From Novosphingobium olei (lineage in GTDB: Bacteria; Pseudomonadota; Alphaproteobacteria; Sphingomonadales; Sphingomonadaceae), in the NCBI RefSeq assembly GCF_012927405.1, contig NZ_JABBGM010000001.1, forward strand, positions 378,001 through 442,000: a stretch of DNA of 64,000 nucleotides, in the 5' to 3' direction. Numbering within the stretch: the first letter of the stretch is position 1; every line of letters starts with the position of its first letter. Below the pieces are notes generated by a model, which did no database searches, was not told the DNA's origin, and saw nothing but the letters and a program-made list of their open reading frames with translations. Of the stretch, positions 16,030 through 23,573 are shown piece by piece. The translations under genes were made by a program, and so were the position numbers.

Positions 16030-17898
16030 ATGATCCAGTCCCTCCTCATCGCCAACCGGGGCGAGATCGCCTGTCGCGTCATCCGCACGGCGCGCGCGCT
16101 CGGGATCCGTACCGTGGCGGTCTATTCCGATGCCGACGTGAACGCGCTGCATGTCCGCAGCGCCGACGAGGCGGTGCGCATCGGCCCCGCGCCGGCGCGT
16201 GAAAGCTATCTGGTGGGCGAGAAGATCATCGCTGCTGCGCTCGCGACCGGGGCAGAAGCCATCCATCCGGGCTACGGCTTCCTGTCCGAGAACGCCGCGT
16301 TCGCGCAGGCCGTGCTCGATGCGGGGCTCGTCTGGGTGGGGCCGAAGCCGGCCTCGATCACGGCGATGGGCCTCAAGGATGCGGCCAAGGCGCGGATGAT
16401 CGCGGCGGGCGTGCCGGTGACGCCGGGCTACCTCGGCGAGGACCAGAGCCTTGAGCGGCTGCATGCGGAGGCCGATGCCATCGGCTATCCGGTGCTGATC
16501 AAGGCGGTGGCCGGCGGTGGCGGCAAGGGCATGCGCCGGGTCGATGCGAGCGCCGAATTTGCCGAGGCGCTGGCGTCCTGCCGGCGCGAGGCGGCGTCCT
16601 CGTTCGGCGATGATCGCGTGCTGATCGAAAAGTACATCCTCAGCCCCCGCCACATCGAAGTGCAGGTGTTTGGCGATGCCCATGGCAACGTGGTGCACCT
16701 GTTCGAGCGCGACTGTTCGCTCCAGCGCCGCCACCAGAAGGTGATCGAGGAAGCCCCCGCGCCGGGCATGGACGAAGCGACGCGCGAAGCCGTCTGCGCC
16801 GCCGCCGTCCGTGCGGCCAAGGCGGTGGATTACGAGGGCGCCGGCACGATCGAATTCATTGCCGACGGTTCCGAAGGGCTGCGGGCGGACCGGGTGTGGT
16901 TCATGGAAATGAACACCCGCCTGCAGGTGGAACACCCCGTCACCGAAGCGATCACCGGCGTCGATCTGGTCGAATGGCAGCTGCGCGTGGCGAGTGGCGA
17001 GCCGCTGCCCAAGAAGCAGGGTGAGCTGCGCATCAACGGCTGGGCCATGGAAGCGCGGCTCTATGCCGAGGACCCGACCAAGGGTTTCCTGCCGAGCATC
17101 GGGCGGGTCGATGACTTCCGGTACCCCACGATCCTCGCCCGGATCGACACCGGGGTGGAGGCGGGGGCCGAGATCTCGCCGTTCTACGATCCGATGATCG
17201 CCAAGCTGATCGTTCATCGCCCCACCCGGTCCGAAGCGATCAAGGGCCTGCGCCAGACTCTGGACGAAGGCATGGTCGGCCCGCTGGTGACCAATGCCGG
17301 GTTCCTGTGGCGCCTGCTGGGCCACGCCGCGTTCGAGGCGGGCGTGGTCGATACCGGGCTGATCGAGCGCAACCTGGAAACGCTGGCGGTGCGGCCCGAA
17401 CCTTCGCCCGAGGCGCTGGCGCTGGCCGCGACGCGGCTGGCGGGGACGCCGGGCGATACGCCGTGGAGCAGCCAGTCGGGCCTGCGCCTGAACGCTCCGG
17501 CCAGGCGCGATGTGCGGCTGGCCGACCAGTTCGGCCGCCGCTTCGAAGCCGCCCTGCCGGATGGGCCGGTGTTCGACGGCTGGCCCGCCGAGGCGGAAAC
17601 CGGCGTGGACGAAGGCGGCGAGCGCTTCGTGCTGCGGCTTGCGCGGACCGAGGGCGGGGCAGGGGGTCTTGCCAGCGACGGTGCGATCCGTGCGCCGATG
17701 CCGGGGCGGGTGATCTCGGTCGACGTTGCCGACGGCGAACGGGTGACCAAGGGGCAGAAGCTGCTGGTATTGGAAGCGATGAAGATGGAGCACGCGCTGA
17801 CCGCGCCGTTCGACGGGACGGTCACCGGCCTGACCGTGGAGGCAGGGGCGCAAGTGCAGGTCGAAGCGCTGCTGGCGCAAGTGGAGAAGGCGGAATAG
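16030..17898 (+). CDS. Methylcrotonyl-CoA carboxylase biotin-carboxylase (alpha) subunit
   Basis: 622 aa. Residues 1-450 are biotin carboxylase (LLIANRGEIACRVIRTARAL, the glycine-rich ATP loop AVAGGGGKGMR, and the MNTRLQVEHPVTE segment). The C-terminal biotinyl domain carries the biotin lysine in LEAMKMEHAL. It charges biotin with bicarbonate for the beta subunit encoded at 13866. The ATG at 16030 gives the standard N-terminus and has AGGAAG 6 bases upstream; in-frame codons before it belong to the hairpin element. Separation from the beta gene by the DUF559 cassette means it may depend on readthrough or on a new promoter. Confidence 0.96.
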   Translation: MIQSLLIANRGEIACRVIRTARALGIRTVAVYSDADVNALHVRSADEAVRIGPAPARESYLVGEKIIAAALATGAEAIHPGYGFLSENAAFAQAVLDAGLVWVGPKPASITAMGLKDAAKARMIAAGVPVTPGYLGEDQSLERLHAEADAIGYPVLIKAVAGGGGKGMRRVDASAEFAEALASCRREAASSFGDDRVLIEKYILSPRHIEVQVFGDAHGNVVHLFERDCSLQRRHQKVIEEAPAPGMDEATREAVCAAAVRAAKAVDYEGAGTIEFIADGSEGLRADRVWFMEMNTRLQVEHPVTEAITGVDLVEWQLRVASGEPLPKKQGELRINGWAMEARLYAEDPTKGFLPSIGRVDDFRYPTILARIDTGVEAGAEISPFYDPMIAKLIVHRPTRSEAIKGLRQTLDEGMVGPLVTNAGFLWRLLGHAAFEAGVVDTGLIERNLETLAVRPEPSPEALALAATRLAGTPGDTPWSSQSGLRLNAPARRDVRLADQFGRRFEAALPDGPVFDGWPAEAETGVDEGGERFVLRLARTEGGAGGLASDGAIRAPMPGRVISVDVADGERVTKGQKLLVLEAMKMEHALTAPFDGTVTGLTVEAGAQVQVEALLAQVEKAE

Positions 17899-17927
17899 CG
17901 AGCGGGCTGTCGGCAACTCCGTCCATG

Positions 17928-18008
17928 CTGAGCTTGTCGAAGCACTGCTTTTGTTCTCCGGGTTCAGCGTTTGCGTCAAAGGAAAGAGCGGCCCTTCGAC
18001 AAGCTCAG
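17928..18008. repeat. Inverted-repeat pair of the CTTCGACAAGCTCAG type
   Basis: CTGAGCTTGTCGAAG at 17928-17942 and its exact reverse complement CTTCGACAAGCTCAG at 17994-18008 flank 51 bases of non-coding DNA in the 148-bp gap between the biotin-carboxylase and MaoC genes. This 15-mer is a well-known dispersed intergenic repeat in sphingomonads. Transcribed, it would form a long stem-loop and might shield or end the upstream mRNA. Confidence 0.85.
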
Positions 18009-18046
18009 GGTGGGCGGGGTCGGGGGCCGGAACGGGAGTTTAGCTG

Positions 18047-18496
18047 ATGGCAGGGCGTTACTTCGATGAATGGCAGGTGGGCGACCGGATCGAGCACGAG
18101 ATCCGGCGCACCGTGACCGAGACCGACAACCTGCTGTTTTCGACGATGACCCACAATCCGCAGCCGCTGCACATCGATGCCGAGGCGGCCAAGGCCAGCG
18201 AGTTCGGGCAGATCCTTGTCAACGGCACATTCACCTTCGCGCTGATGGTGGGGCTGTCGGTGGGGGACACCACGCTGGGGACGCTGGTGGCGAACCTTGG
18301 CTACGACAAGCTGGTGATGCCCAAGCCCGTGTTCATCGGCGACACGATGCGGGCGACGAGCGAGGTGGTGGAGCTGAAGGAATCGAAATCGCGGCCCCAG
18401 GCGGGGATCGTGACCTTCCGCCACGAGCTGATCAACCAGCGCGGGGAAGTGGTCTGTTCGTGCCTCAGAACGGCGTTGCTAAATCGCGCAAGTTGA
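18047..18496 (+). CDS. MaoC family dehydratase
   Basis: 149 aa single hot-dog domain of the (R)-specific enoyl-CoA hydratase type. The hydratase-2 active-site region is [18 protein letters not shown], containing the His and the neighbouring Asp (consensus D/N-x-x-P-x-H-x-D). Substrate unknown. Its place after the carboxylase genes suggests hydration of a branched enoyl-CoA, possibly standing in for the methylglutaconyl-CoA hydratase that is absent here, but that is inference. Confidence 0.88.
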   Translation: MAGRYFDEWQVGDRIEHEIRRTVTETDNLLFSTMTHNPQPLHIDAEAAKASEFGQILVNGTFTFALMVGLSVGDTTLGTLVANLGYDKLVMPKPVFIGDTMRATSEVVELKESKSRPQAGIVTFRHELINQRGEVVCSCLRTALLNRAS

Positions 18497-18707
18497 CAAA
18501 GTTGACAGACTTCTAAAGCAAAACTCGCAGATGCCGCCTGAACGAAAGCCACGCGGCTGTGCGCGGAGCGGGCCAATCGCGCAAAGGCGCGGAATTGCGT
18601 GGTTTACGGAAGGTTGACGGGCGATCATCGCTTGGGTTTAGCGAGCCGGGGCGGTGTAGGACAGTCACGTACTTGTTCTGCGCAGAGATTAGCGATACAA
18701 CTTGCGT

Positions 18708-19166
18708 ATGCAACGCACCGGATCGACCAAGCAGCCCTGCGTCGCGACGACGGTCCGCAAGGCCAATCGCGCGCTGACCCGCTTTTACGAAAGCGCGCTG
18801 GCGCCCCATGGCCTGAGCCTTGCGCAGTACAGCCTGCTCGACACGCTGGCGCGGGCGGGCGAGCTGCCGCTGGCGCGCCTTGCCGAGCGGGAGCTGCTCG
18901 ATCGCAGTTCGCTGACCCGGGCGCTGGTGCCGCTGGAGCGCGACGGGCTGGTGGCGGTGGCGGATGGCCCGGCGCGCAGCCGCGTGGCCACCCTGACCGA
19001 GGCGGGTACGGCGCGGATCAAGGCCGCGCGCAAGAGCTGGGCGATGACGCAGGGCACGATCGTGTCCAAGATCGGCATGCGCAACTGGGAGGCGCTGGCC
19101 GTGTGGCTGGGCCAGATCGCCGCCGATGCCAACGTGCTGGCCGAAGTTCCGCTGGAGCTGCGCTGA
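18708..19166 (+). CDS. MarR family transcriptional regulator
   Basis: 152 aa. Helix-turn-helix and wing are seen at LPLARLAERELLDRSSLTRALVPLERDGLVAV and the arginine-containing wing GPARSRVATLTEAG. I prefer the ATG at 18708 to a TTG two codons upstream. The 210-bp gap before it holds a direct AGTTGACA repeat (starting near 18491 and 18501), and TTGCGTATGCAA, nearly palindromic, overlaps the start codon and could be an autoregulatory site. Ligand and targets unknown. Convergent with the ThuA-like gene. Confidence 0.9.
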   Translation: MQRTGSTKQPCVATTVRKANRALTRFYESALAPHGLSLAQYSLLDTLARAGELPLARLAERELLDRSSLTRALVPLERDGLVAVADGPARSRVATLTEAGTARIKAARKSWAMTQGTIVSKIGMRNWEALAVWLGQIAADANVLAEVPLELR

Positions 19167-19192
19167 CCCCCCGCGCGATTGGCGCGGGTCAG
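19163..19192. terminator. Hairpin across the convergent marR and ThuA-like stop codons
   Basis: CTGACCC...GCGC pairs with GCGCGGGTCAG across a GATT loop, covering both stop codons; only TTT follows on the plus strand. It may act as a weak bidirectional terminator. Confidence 0.4.
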
Positions 19193-20304
19193 TTTGCGGC
19201 CTCTCCGTCCTTGAGCTGCATCGTCCAAGCCAGCGCGTTTTCGATCAGGCGGCGGTTGTTGGGATCGGCATAGACTTCCGGCCGATGGCCGATCGCGGAA
19301 TAGGCCATGCGCCCCTTGCCCACGGCGCGGGTCCAGGCGATCGGGTGATCGCCCATGCGCAGATCGCGGCCGAAGCCGGTCCCGGGCGCATAGCTCGCTT
19401 CGTCCAGCGCGAGGACCACATGCGTGCCCGGCACGGCGCGCGGGCTGGCAACGAAGCTGTACCATTCATCGGTCATCGACCATGAAGCCGGCAGGCCCTT
19501 GGCCATCGGCGAGCGGGGATTATCGACCAGCACGCGGGCCTGCTGGAACTGGGGGTTCATCGGATGGCCGGCGAAGCGCGCGCCGATCAGGGTATCGGCA
19601 TACCACGGCCAGAAGCTGACCGGATCGCCCGACGAGCCGTGCATCCCGACATAGCCGCCGCCGTTTTCGACCCAGCTGCGAAAGGCCCGGCGCTGGGTCA
19701 GCGTCAGCACATCTCCGCTGATGTTGTTCCACACGACCGCGCGGAAGCGGCGAAGATCGGCGGCGTTGATCAGTCCGGCGCGGTCGGTTGAGACGACTTG
19801 CCAGCCCCGTGCCTTCGCCAGATCGACGACCATGGCGTGGGCGGCGAGCACGCTGGGCGTGTCGCGAAAGCCGGTCATCTTTTCGAAGAGGAGGATCGCG
19901 GGCTTGCCGGGGGCAAGGCGGTAGGGGGTGCGTTCAGCGTCGTAGCGGGCGCAGCGCGCGGTGCGGTCCGCGGGCGTTACAGCCACCTTGCGCAGCGCGA
20001 CGTCGACCCGGTCAACCGATGCGGTATCGGCGCCGACGAACATCAGCGCTTCACGCGGGGTCACGATCGCGCCGAAGGTGGGAGCGGCGGTCCCCGTCAT
20101 CAGCGGCGGCAGTTTGGCGAGCATGCCCGGCGCCGCCTGTTCGAAGGCCGCTGTGGCAGGCTTGCTGAGCAGGATATCGACCAGCGGCGATGCGGCCGAG
20201 AACGGCGCGTCGCGCAACGGGCAATCGAGCGGCGCGCGCGCCTGCGCGGAAGGGGCGAGCGCCAATGCAAGCGCGGCAGCCAGGAACGTGCGGACCGGGT
20301 TCAT
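19189..20304 (-). CDS. Secreted ThuA-like domain protein
   Basis: 371 aa. The N-terminal signal peptide MNPVRTFLAAALALALAPSAQA indicates export. From about residue 135 the chain follows the ThuA (trehalose-utilisation, class I glutamine amidotransferase-like) fold: ILLFEKMTGFRDTPSVLAAH, FRAVVWNNISGDVLTLTQ, ENGGGYVGMHGSS and a terminal GRMAYSAIGHRPEVY. ThuA-like proteins often occur in periplasmic carbohydrate degradation, and no catalytic function is firmly known. Residues 25-130 look unrelated. Neighbours give no hint of substrate. Confidence 0.85.
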   Translation of the reverse strand: MNPVRTFLAAALALALAPSAQARAPLDCPLRDAPFSAASPLVDILLSKPATAAFEQAAPGMLAKLPPLMTGTAAPTFGAIVTPREALMFVGADTASVDRVDVALRKVAVTPADRTARCARYDAERTPYRLAPGKPAILLFEKMTGFRDTPSVLAAHAMVVDLAKARGWQVVSTDRAGLINAADLRRFRAVVWNNISGDVLTLTQRRAFRSWVENGGGYVGMHGSSGDPVSFWPWYADTLIGARFAGHPMNPQFQQARVLVDNPRSPMAKGLPASWSMTDEWYSFVASPRAVPGTHVVLALDEASYAPGTGFGRDLRMGDHPIAWTRAVGKGRMAYSAIGHRPEVYADPNNRRLIENALAWTMQLKDGEAAN

Positions 20305-20348
20305 GGGGCGGGACTATGCGCAGGTCCCGCCCATTCGGCAAGGCGGGC

Positions 20349-20768
20349 TCAGCCGAGCAGGCGCGGTTCGCGGACGTAGGTGAAGGGGCTGGTGCCGTCC
20401 CAGTTGGCGCCATCGGGATAGCGCATTTCGATGCCGGCGAGGTCGCTTTCGGCAAGCAGCGCCATGTTAATGCCCATCATCGTGTTGCCGTGGGCGGCGA
20501 CGGCGCTTTCGGTGAGGGTGAAGTGCGTGGTTGCGCCGCAGGTTGGGCAGAAGGCGATATCAGCGGAGGGATCGGGCTTGTCTGTGCGGCGGTAGCGCGT
20601 GGGTTCGCCCGTGACCTGCACCTGTTGCGGCGCGAAGTAGCCCCAACGTGCGCCGGTCTTGCGGCAGAGCGAGCAGTTGCAGGCGAAGATGAAGTCGGGG
20701 CGGGTGTCGATGGTGATCGCGATGGAGCCACAGTGGCAGGACAGCTTGGGACAGGAAAGGTTCGTCAT
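20349..20768 (-). CDS. GFA family zinc-binding protein
   Basis: 139 aa. Cysteines follow the GFA pattern: CPKLSCHCG at the N-terminus, CNCSLCRKTG (C-x-C-x2-C) and FCPTCGATTHF (C-x2-C), able to bind two zinc ions. The family is named for glutathione-dependent formaldehyde activation, although most members have no tested activity and some bind glutathione adducts. It stands alone, 20 bases after the stop of the TetR gene. Confidence 0.9.
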   Translation of the reverse strand: MTNLSCPKLSCHCGSIAITIDTRPDFIFACNCSLCRKTGARWGYFAPQQVQVTGEPTRYRRTDKPDPSADIAFCPTCGATTHFTLTESAVAAHGNTMMGINMALLAESDLAGIEMRYPDGANWDGTSPFTYVREPRLLG

Positions 20769-20787
20769 TCCCGGCGCTTAGCACGGG

Positions 20788-21450
20788 TCAGGAGCGCGGG
20801 GCGAATCCGTGCAGGAGGACGTCTACCATGCCGTGCGCGGCTTCTTCGCGGGTCATCGGCCCGGCCGGATCGAACCAGCGCGCCGGCCAGTTGAGCGCGC
20901 CGGCCAGCGTGAAGGCCAGCAGGCGTGGATCGGGGGCGGTGATGGTGCCGTCCGCCACGCCTTCGTCGATCAGGCTGCGCAGGGCATCGTCGATCTCGCG
21001 CTTCTTGGCGCGGAAGCTGGCGGCGCTGGCAGGGACAAGCAGTTCCTCGCCCGTGCGGATCACGCAGCGACCGAAATCGTCCATGTTCACCTGGGCATAG
21101 CGTTCAAGGAAATAGCGCAGCCGGTCGATCCCGGCGCCGGGGCGGGCGCGCGCTTCCTCGACCGCCTGCTGCAACTGGGCAAGGCCGATCGACACGCATT
21201 CGAGCAGCACCTGATCCTTGTTGCCGAGGTAGTGGTAGATCGTAGGCTTGGATACGCCGAGGCTCAACGCGACATCATCGAGCGACGTTGCGTGGAAGCC
21301 GCGTTCGTTGAACATCCGCACCGCCGCCAGCAGCACCGCTTCGCGCTTGGCTTCGCGTGCAGCCTTGCGCTGGGCAGCGTCGGGGAAGGGCGACTTGGTA
21401 TTTTGGGCAGGCGGTTCGTTCACCGCTTTTGATTGACGCACTACCGGCAA
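20788..21450 (-). CDS. TetR family regulator
   Basis: About 220 aa. The helix-turn-helix is RGFHATSLDDVALSLGVSKPTIYHYLGNKDQVLL; the C-terminal part is the ligand domain typical of regulators of acyl-CoA catabolism. The start is uncertain: TTG at 21450, GTG at 21441 and GTG at 21423 are all in frame, none with a clear ribosome binding site. A perfect 20-bp palindrome lies 6 bases upstream of the first. It is divergent from an HSD10-like SDR gene, its most likely target together with itself. Confidence 0.9.
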   Translation of the reverse strand: MPVVRQSKAVNEPPAQNTKSPFPDAAQRKAAREAKREAVLLAAVRMFNERGFHATSLDDVALSLGVSKPTIYHYLGNKDQVLLECVSIGLAQLQQAVEEARARPGAGIDRLRYFLERYAQVNMDDFGRCVIRTGEELLVPASAASFRAKKREIDDALRSLIDEGVADGTITAPDPRLLAFTLAGALNWPARWFDPAGPMTREEAAHGMVDVLLHGFAPRS

Positions 21451-21456
21451 GAATGC

Positions 21457-21476
21457 AATCTACTCGCGAGTAGATT
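21457..21476. promoter_or_regulatory. Perfect 20-bp palindromic operator in the tetR/SDR divergent promoter
   Basis: AATCTACTCGCGAGTAGATT is fully self-complementary and sits between the divergent TetR gene and the SDR gene, 24 bases before the SDR start codon. This size, symmetry and position are classical for a TetR-family operator repressing both promoters. Confidence 0.8.
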
Positions 21477-21499
21477 TTTGCAGAATCGGGAGTTTGAAC

Positions 21500-22261
21500 A
21501 TGCAGATCAACGGACTTGCCGCGGTCGTCACCGGCGGTGCATCGGGGCTTGGCGCAGCAACCGCGGCGCGGCTCGCTTCGCTGGGGGCCAAGGTTGCGCT
21601 GTTCGACCTCAACGCCGAGGCGGGCGAAGCCCATGCCAAGGAGATCGGCGGCAAGTTCTTCTCGGTCAACGTGACGGACGAAGCTTCGGTGCAGGCCGCG
21701 CTGGAAGCTGCCGAAGCGGCGCACGGCAAGGCGCGCATCCTGGTCAACTGCGCCGGCATCGCCCCGCCGGCCAAGGTGATCAACCGTGACGGCAGCGCGA
21801 TCCCGCTCGCTGACTTTGCCAAGATCGTGAACATCAACCTGATCGGCACGTTCAACGTGCTGTCGAAGTTCGCCGCGCGCATCTTCGATGCCGAACTGGT
21901 GGGCGAAGAGCGCGGCGTGATCATCAACACCGCATCGGTGGCGGCGTTCGAAGGCCAGGTCGGCCAGGCCGCCTATGCCGCCTCGAAGGCGGGCGTGCAT
22001 GGCATGGCGCTGCCGATCGCGCGCGAATTTTCGCGCTACGGCATCCGCGTCAACACGATCGCGCCGGGCATCTTCTGGACGCCGATGCTCGCCTCGCTGC
22101 CGCAGGAAGCGCAGGATTCGCTGGGCAAGCAGGTGCCGTTCCCCAGCCGCCTGGGCAAGCCGGAGGAATATGCGCAGCTCGCCCAGTCGATCATCGAGAA
22201 CCCGATGATCAACGCCGAGACGATCCGCCTCGACGGCGCGATCCGCATGGCGGCGAAGTAA
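21500..22261 (+). CDS. SDR oxidoreductase, 3-hydroxyacyl-CoA dehydrogenase type II-like
   Basis: 253 aa. The NAD-binding TGGASGLGAATA, NCAGI, catalytic Ser in NTASVAAFEGQ and the Y-A-A-S-K tetrad segment are visible, with APGIFWTPM further on. The sequence style is that of HSD10/2-methyl-3-hydroxybutyryl-CoA dehydrogenases. The ATG at 21500 has GGGAG 8 bases upstream; the TTG two codons earlier is unlikely. A close paralogue in this window is the SDR at 52827. Likely controlled by the neighbouring TetR. Confidence 0.9.
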   Translation: MQINGLAAVVTGGASGLGAATAARLASLGAKVALFDLNAEAGEAHAKEIGGKFFSVNVTDEASVQAALEAAEAAHGKARILVNCAGIAPPAKVINRDGSAIPLADFAKIVNINLIGTFNVLSKFAARIFDAELVGEERGVIINTASVAAFEGQVGQAAYAASKAGVHGMALPIAREFSRYGIRVNTIAPGIFWTPMLASLPQEAQDSLGKQVPFPSRLGKPEEYAQLAQSIIENPMINAETIRLDGAIRMAAK

Positions 22262-22282
22262 GGCGGCCATACGAGGCTGCAC

Positions 22283-22301
22283 GTCAGGCGACCGGCCTGA
22301 C
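22283..22301 (+). terminator. Hairpin after the SDR gene, possible terminator without U-run
   Basis: GTCAGGC and GCCTGAC form a 7-bp stem around GACCG, 22 bases after the SDR stop and about 48 bases before the next operator. No T-run follows. Confidence 0.35.
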
Positions 22302-22348
22302 AACTTGGCGGGTTGGCGGATCATCGCCGCCCGCCTATGGACGATGCG

Positions 22349-22366
22349 TTTAATCGTCCGATTAAG
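22349..22366. promoter_or_regulatory. Operator site 1 of a shared TTTAATYGnnCRATTAAA motif
   Basis: TTTAATCG-TC-CGATTAAG lies 20 bases before the acyl-CoA dehydrogenase start. The arms TTAATCG and CGATTAA are perfect inverted repeats. Two other copies lie before the alcohol dehydrogenase (29540) and the thiolase (51582) operons. AT-rich in a GC-rich genome, it may overlap the promoter and act as a repressor site. Confidence 0.75.
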
Positions 22367-22385
22367 ATGAAGGGTTGAGGGCAGG

Positions 22386-23573
22386 ATGACGATCAGCACC
22401 GAAGCGCTGGAGATTGCCGCGCGTGTCGAAAAGTTCGTGCGCGAAGTGGTGTTCCCCTATGAGCAGGACCCCCGCCGCGACCACCATGGCGCACCGACCG
22501 ACGAACTGGTGCAGGAACTGCGTGCGCTGGCGCGCGAGGCGGGCGTGCTGACCCCGCACATCAAGCACGATGGCGGCCACTTCAACCAGCGCGAGACGGC
22601 GGTCATCCTGATCAAGTCGGGCCTTACGCCGCTCGGCATGCTGGCCTGCAACACGCAGGCGCCCGACGAAGGCAACATGTACCTGATCGGCAAGGTCGGC
22701 AGCCCCGACCTCAAGGAGCGCTTCCTCAAGCCGCTGGTTTCGGGCGAGGCACGTTCGGCCTTCTTCATGACCGAGCCGGCCGAGCTGCAGGGCGCGGGCG
22801 CGGACCCTTCGATGATGATCACCACCTGCCGCAAGGACGGCAACCACTGGGTGATCAACGGCAAGAAGGCGTTCATCACCGGCGCGGAAGGGGCCAAGGT
22901 CGGCATCGTGATGGCCCGGTCGGAAGATCCCGACAGCAAGGGCGGCGCGTGCATGTTCCTGGTCGACCTGCCCGACCCGGCGATCCAGATCACCCGCGTG
23001 CCCAACACCATCGACAGCTCGATGCCCGGCAGCCATGCGGAGATCACCATCGACAACCTGCGCGTGCCGGCAGACCAGATGCTGGGCGATGCAGGCGAAG
23101 GCTTCAAGTATGCGCAGATCCGCCTGAGCCCTGCCCGCCTGTCGCACTGCATGCGCTGGCTGGGGGGCTGCATGCGCGCGCAGGAAATCGCCAGCGATTA
23201 TGCCAACCGCCGCATGGCCTTCGGCAAGCAGCTGATCGACCACGAAGGCGTTGGCTTCATGCTGGCCGAGAACATGATCGACCTGAAGCAGGCCGAGCTG
23301 ATGATCGACTGGTGCGCCAGCGTGCTCGACACCGGATCGCTGGGCACGGTCGAAAGCAGCATGACCAAGGTGGCGGTGTCCGAAGCGCTGATGCGCGTGG
23401 CGGACAAGTGCGTGCAGGTGATGGGCGGCACCGGCGTGACCGACAAGACCATCGTCGAGACGATGTTCCGCGAAATCCGCGCCTTCCGCATCTATGACGG
23501 CCCGACCGAGGTCCACAAGTGGAGCCTTGCCAAGAAGATCCGTCGCGACTGGAAGCATGCCAATGCCCACTGA
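22386..23573 (+). CDS. Acyl-CoA dehydrogenase, ACAD10/11-like
   Basis: 395 aa. Mid-domain FAD contacts are visible (FFMTEPAELQGAGADPS, WVINGKKAFITGAEGAK), and the C-terminal catalytic-site segment reads FRIYDGPTEVHKWSLAKKI, with Asp in place of the usual Glu and the DGPTEVH form typical of the ACAD10/11 group. The next gene encodes an aminoglycoside-phosphotransferase-fold kinase, the domain fused to ACAD in animal ACAD10/11. Bacterial LvaA/LvaC act on 4-hydroxyacyl-CoA in this way. Preceded by operator site 1 and overlapping the kinase gene. Confidence 0.93.
   Translation: MTISTEALEIAARVEKFVREVVFPYEQDPRRDHHGAPTDELVQELRALAREAGVLTPHIKHDGGHFNQRETAVILIKSGLTPLGMLACNTQAPDEGNMYLIGKVGSPDLKERFLKPLVSGEARSAFFMTEPAELQGAGADPSMMITTCRKDGNHWVINGKKAFITGAEGAKVGIVMARSEDPDSKGGACMFLVDLPDPAIQITRVPNTIDSSMPGSHAEITIDNLRVPADQMLGDAGEGFKYAQIRLSPARLSHCMRWLGGCMRAQEIASDYANRRMAFGKQLIDHEGVGFMLAENMIDLKQAELMIDWCASVLDTGSLGTVESSMTKVAVSEALMRVADKCVQVMGGTGVTDKTIVETMFREIRAFRIYDGPTEVHKWSLAKKIRRDWKHANAH

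Noticed and set aside
19163..19192. Strong terminator after marR
   Set aside because: The stem is interrupted and followed by only three Ts, so I kept it as a weak hairpin only.
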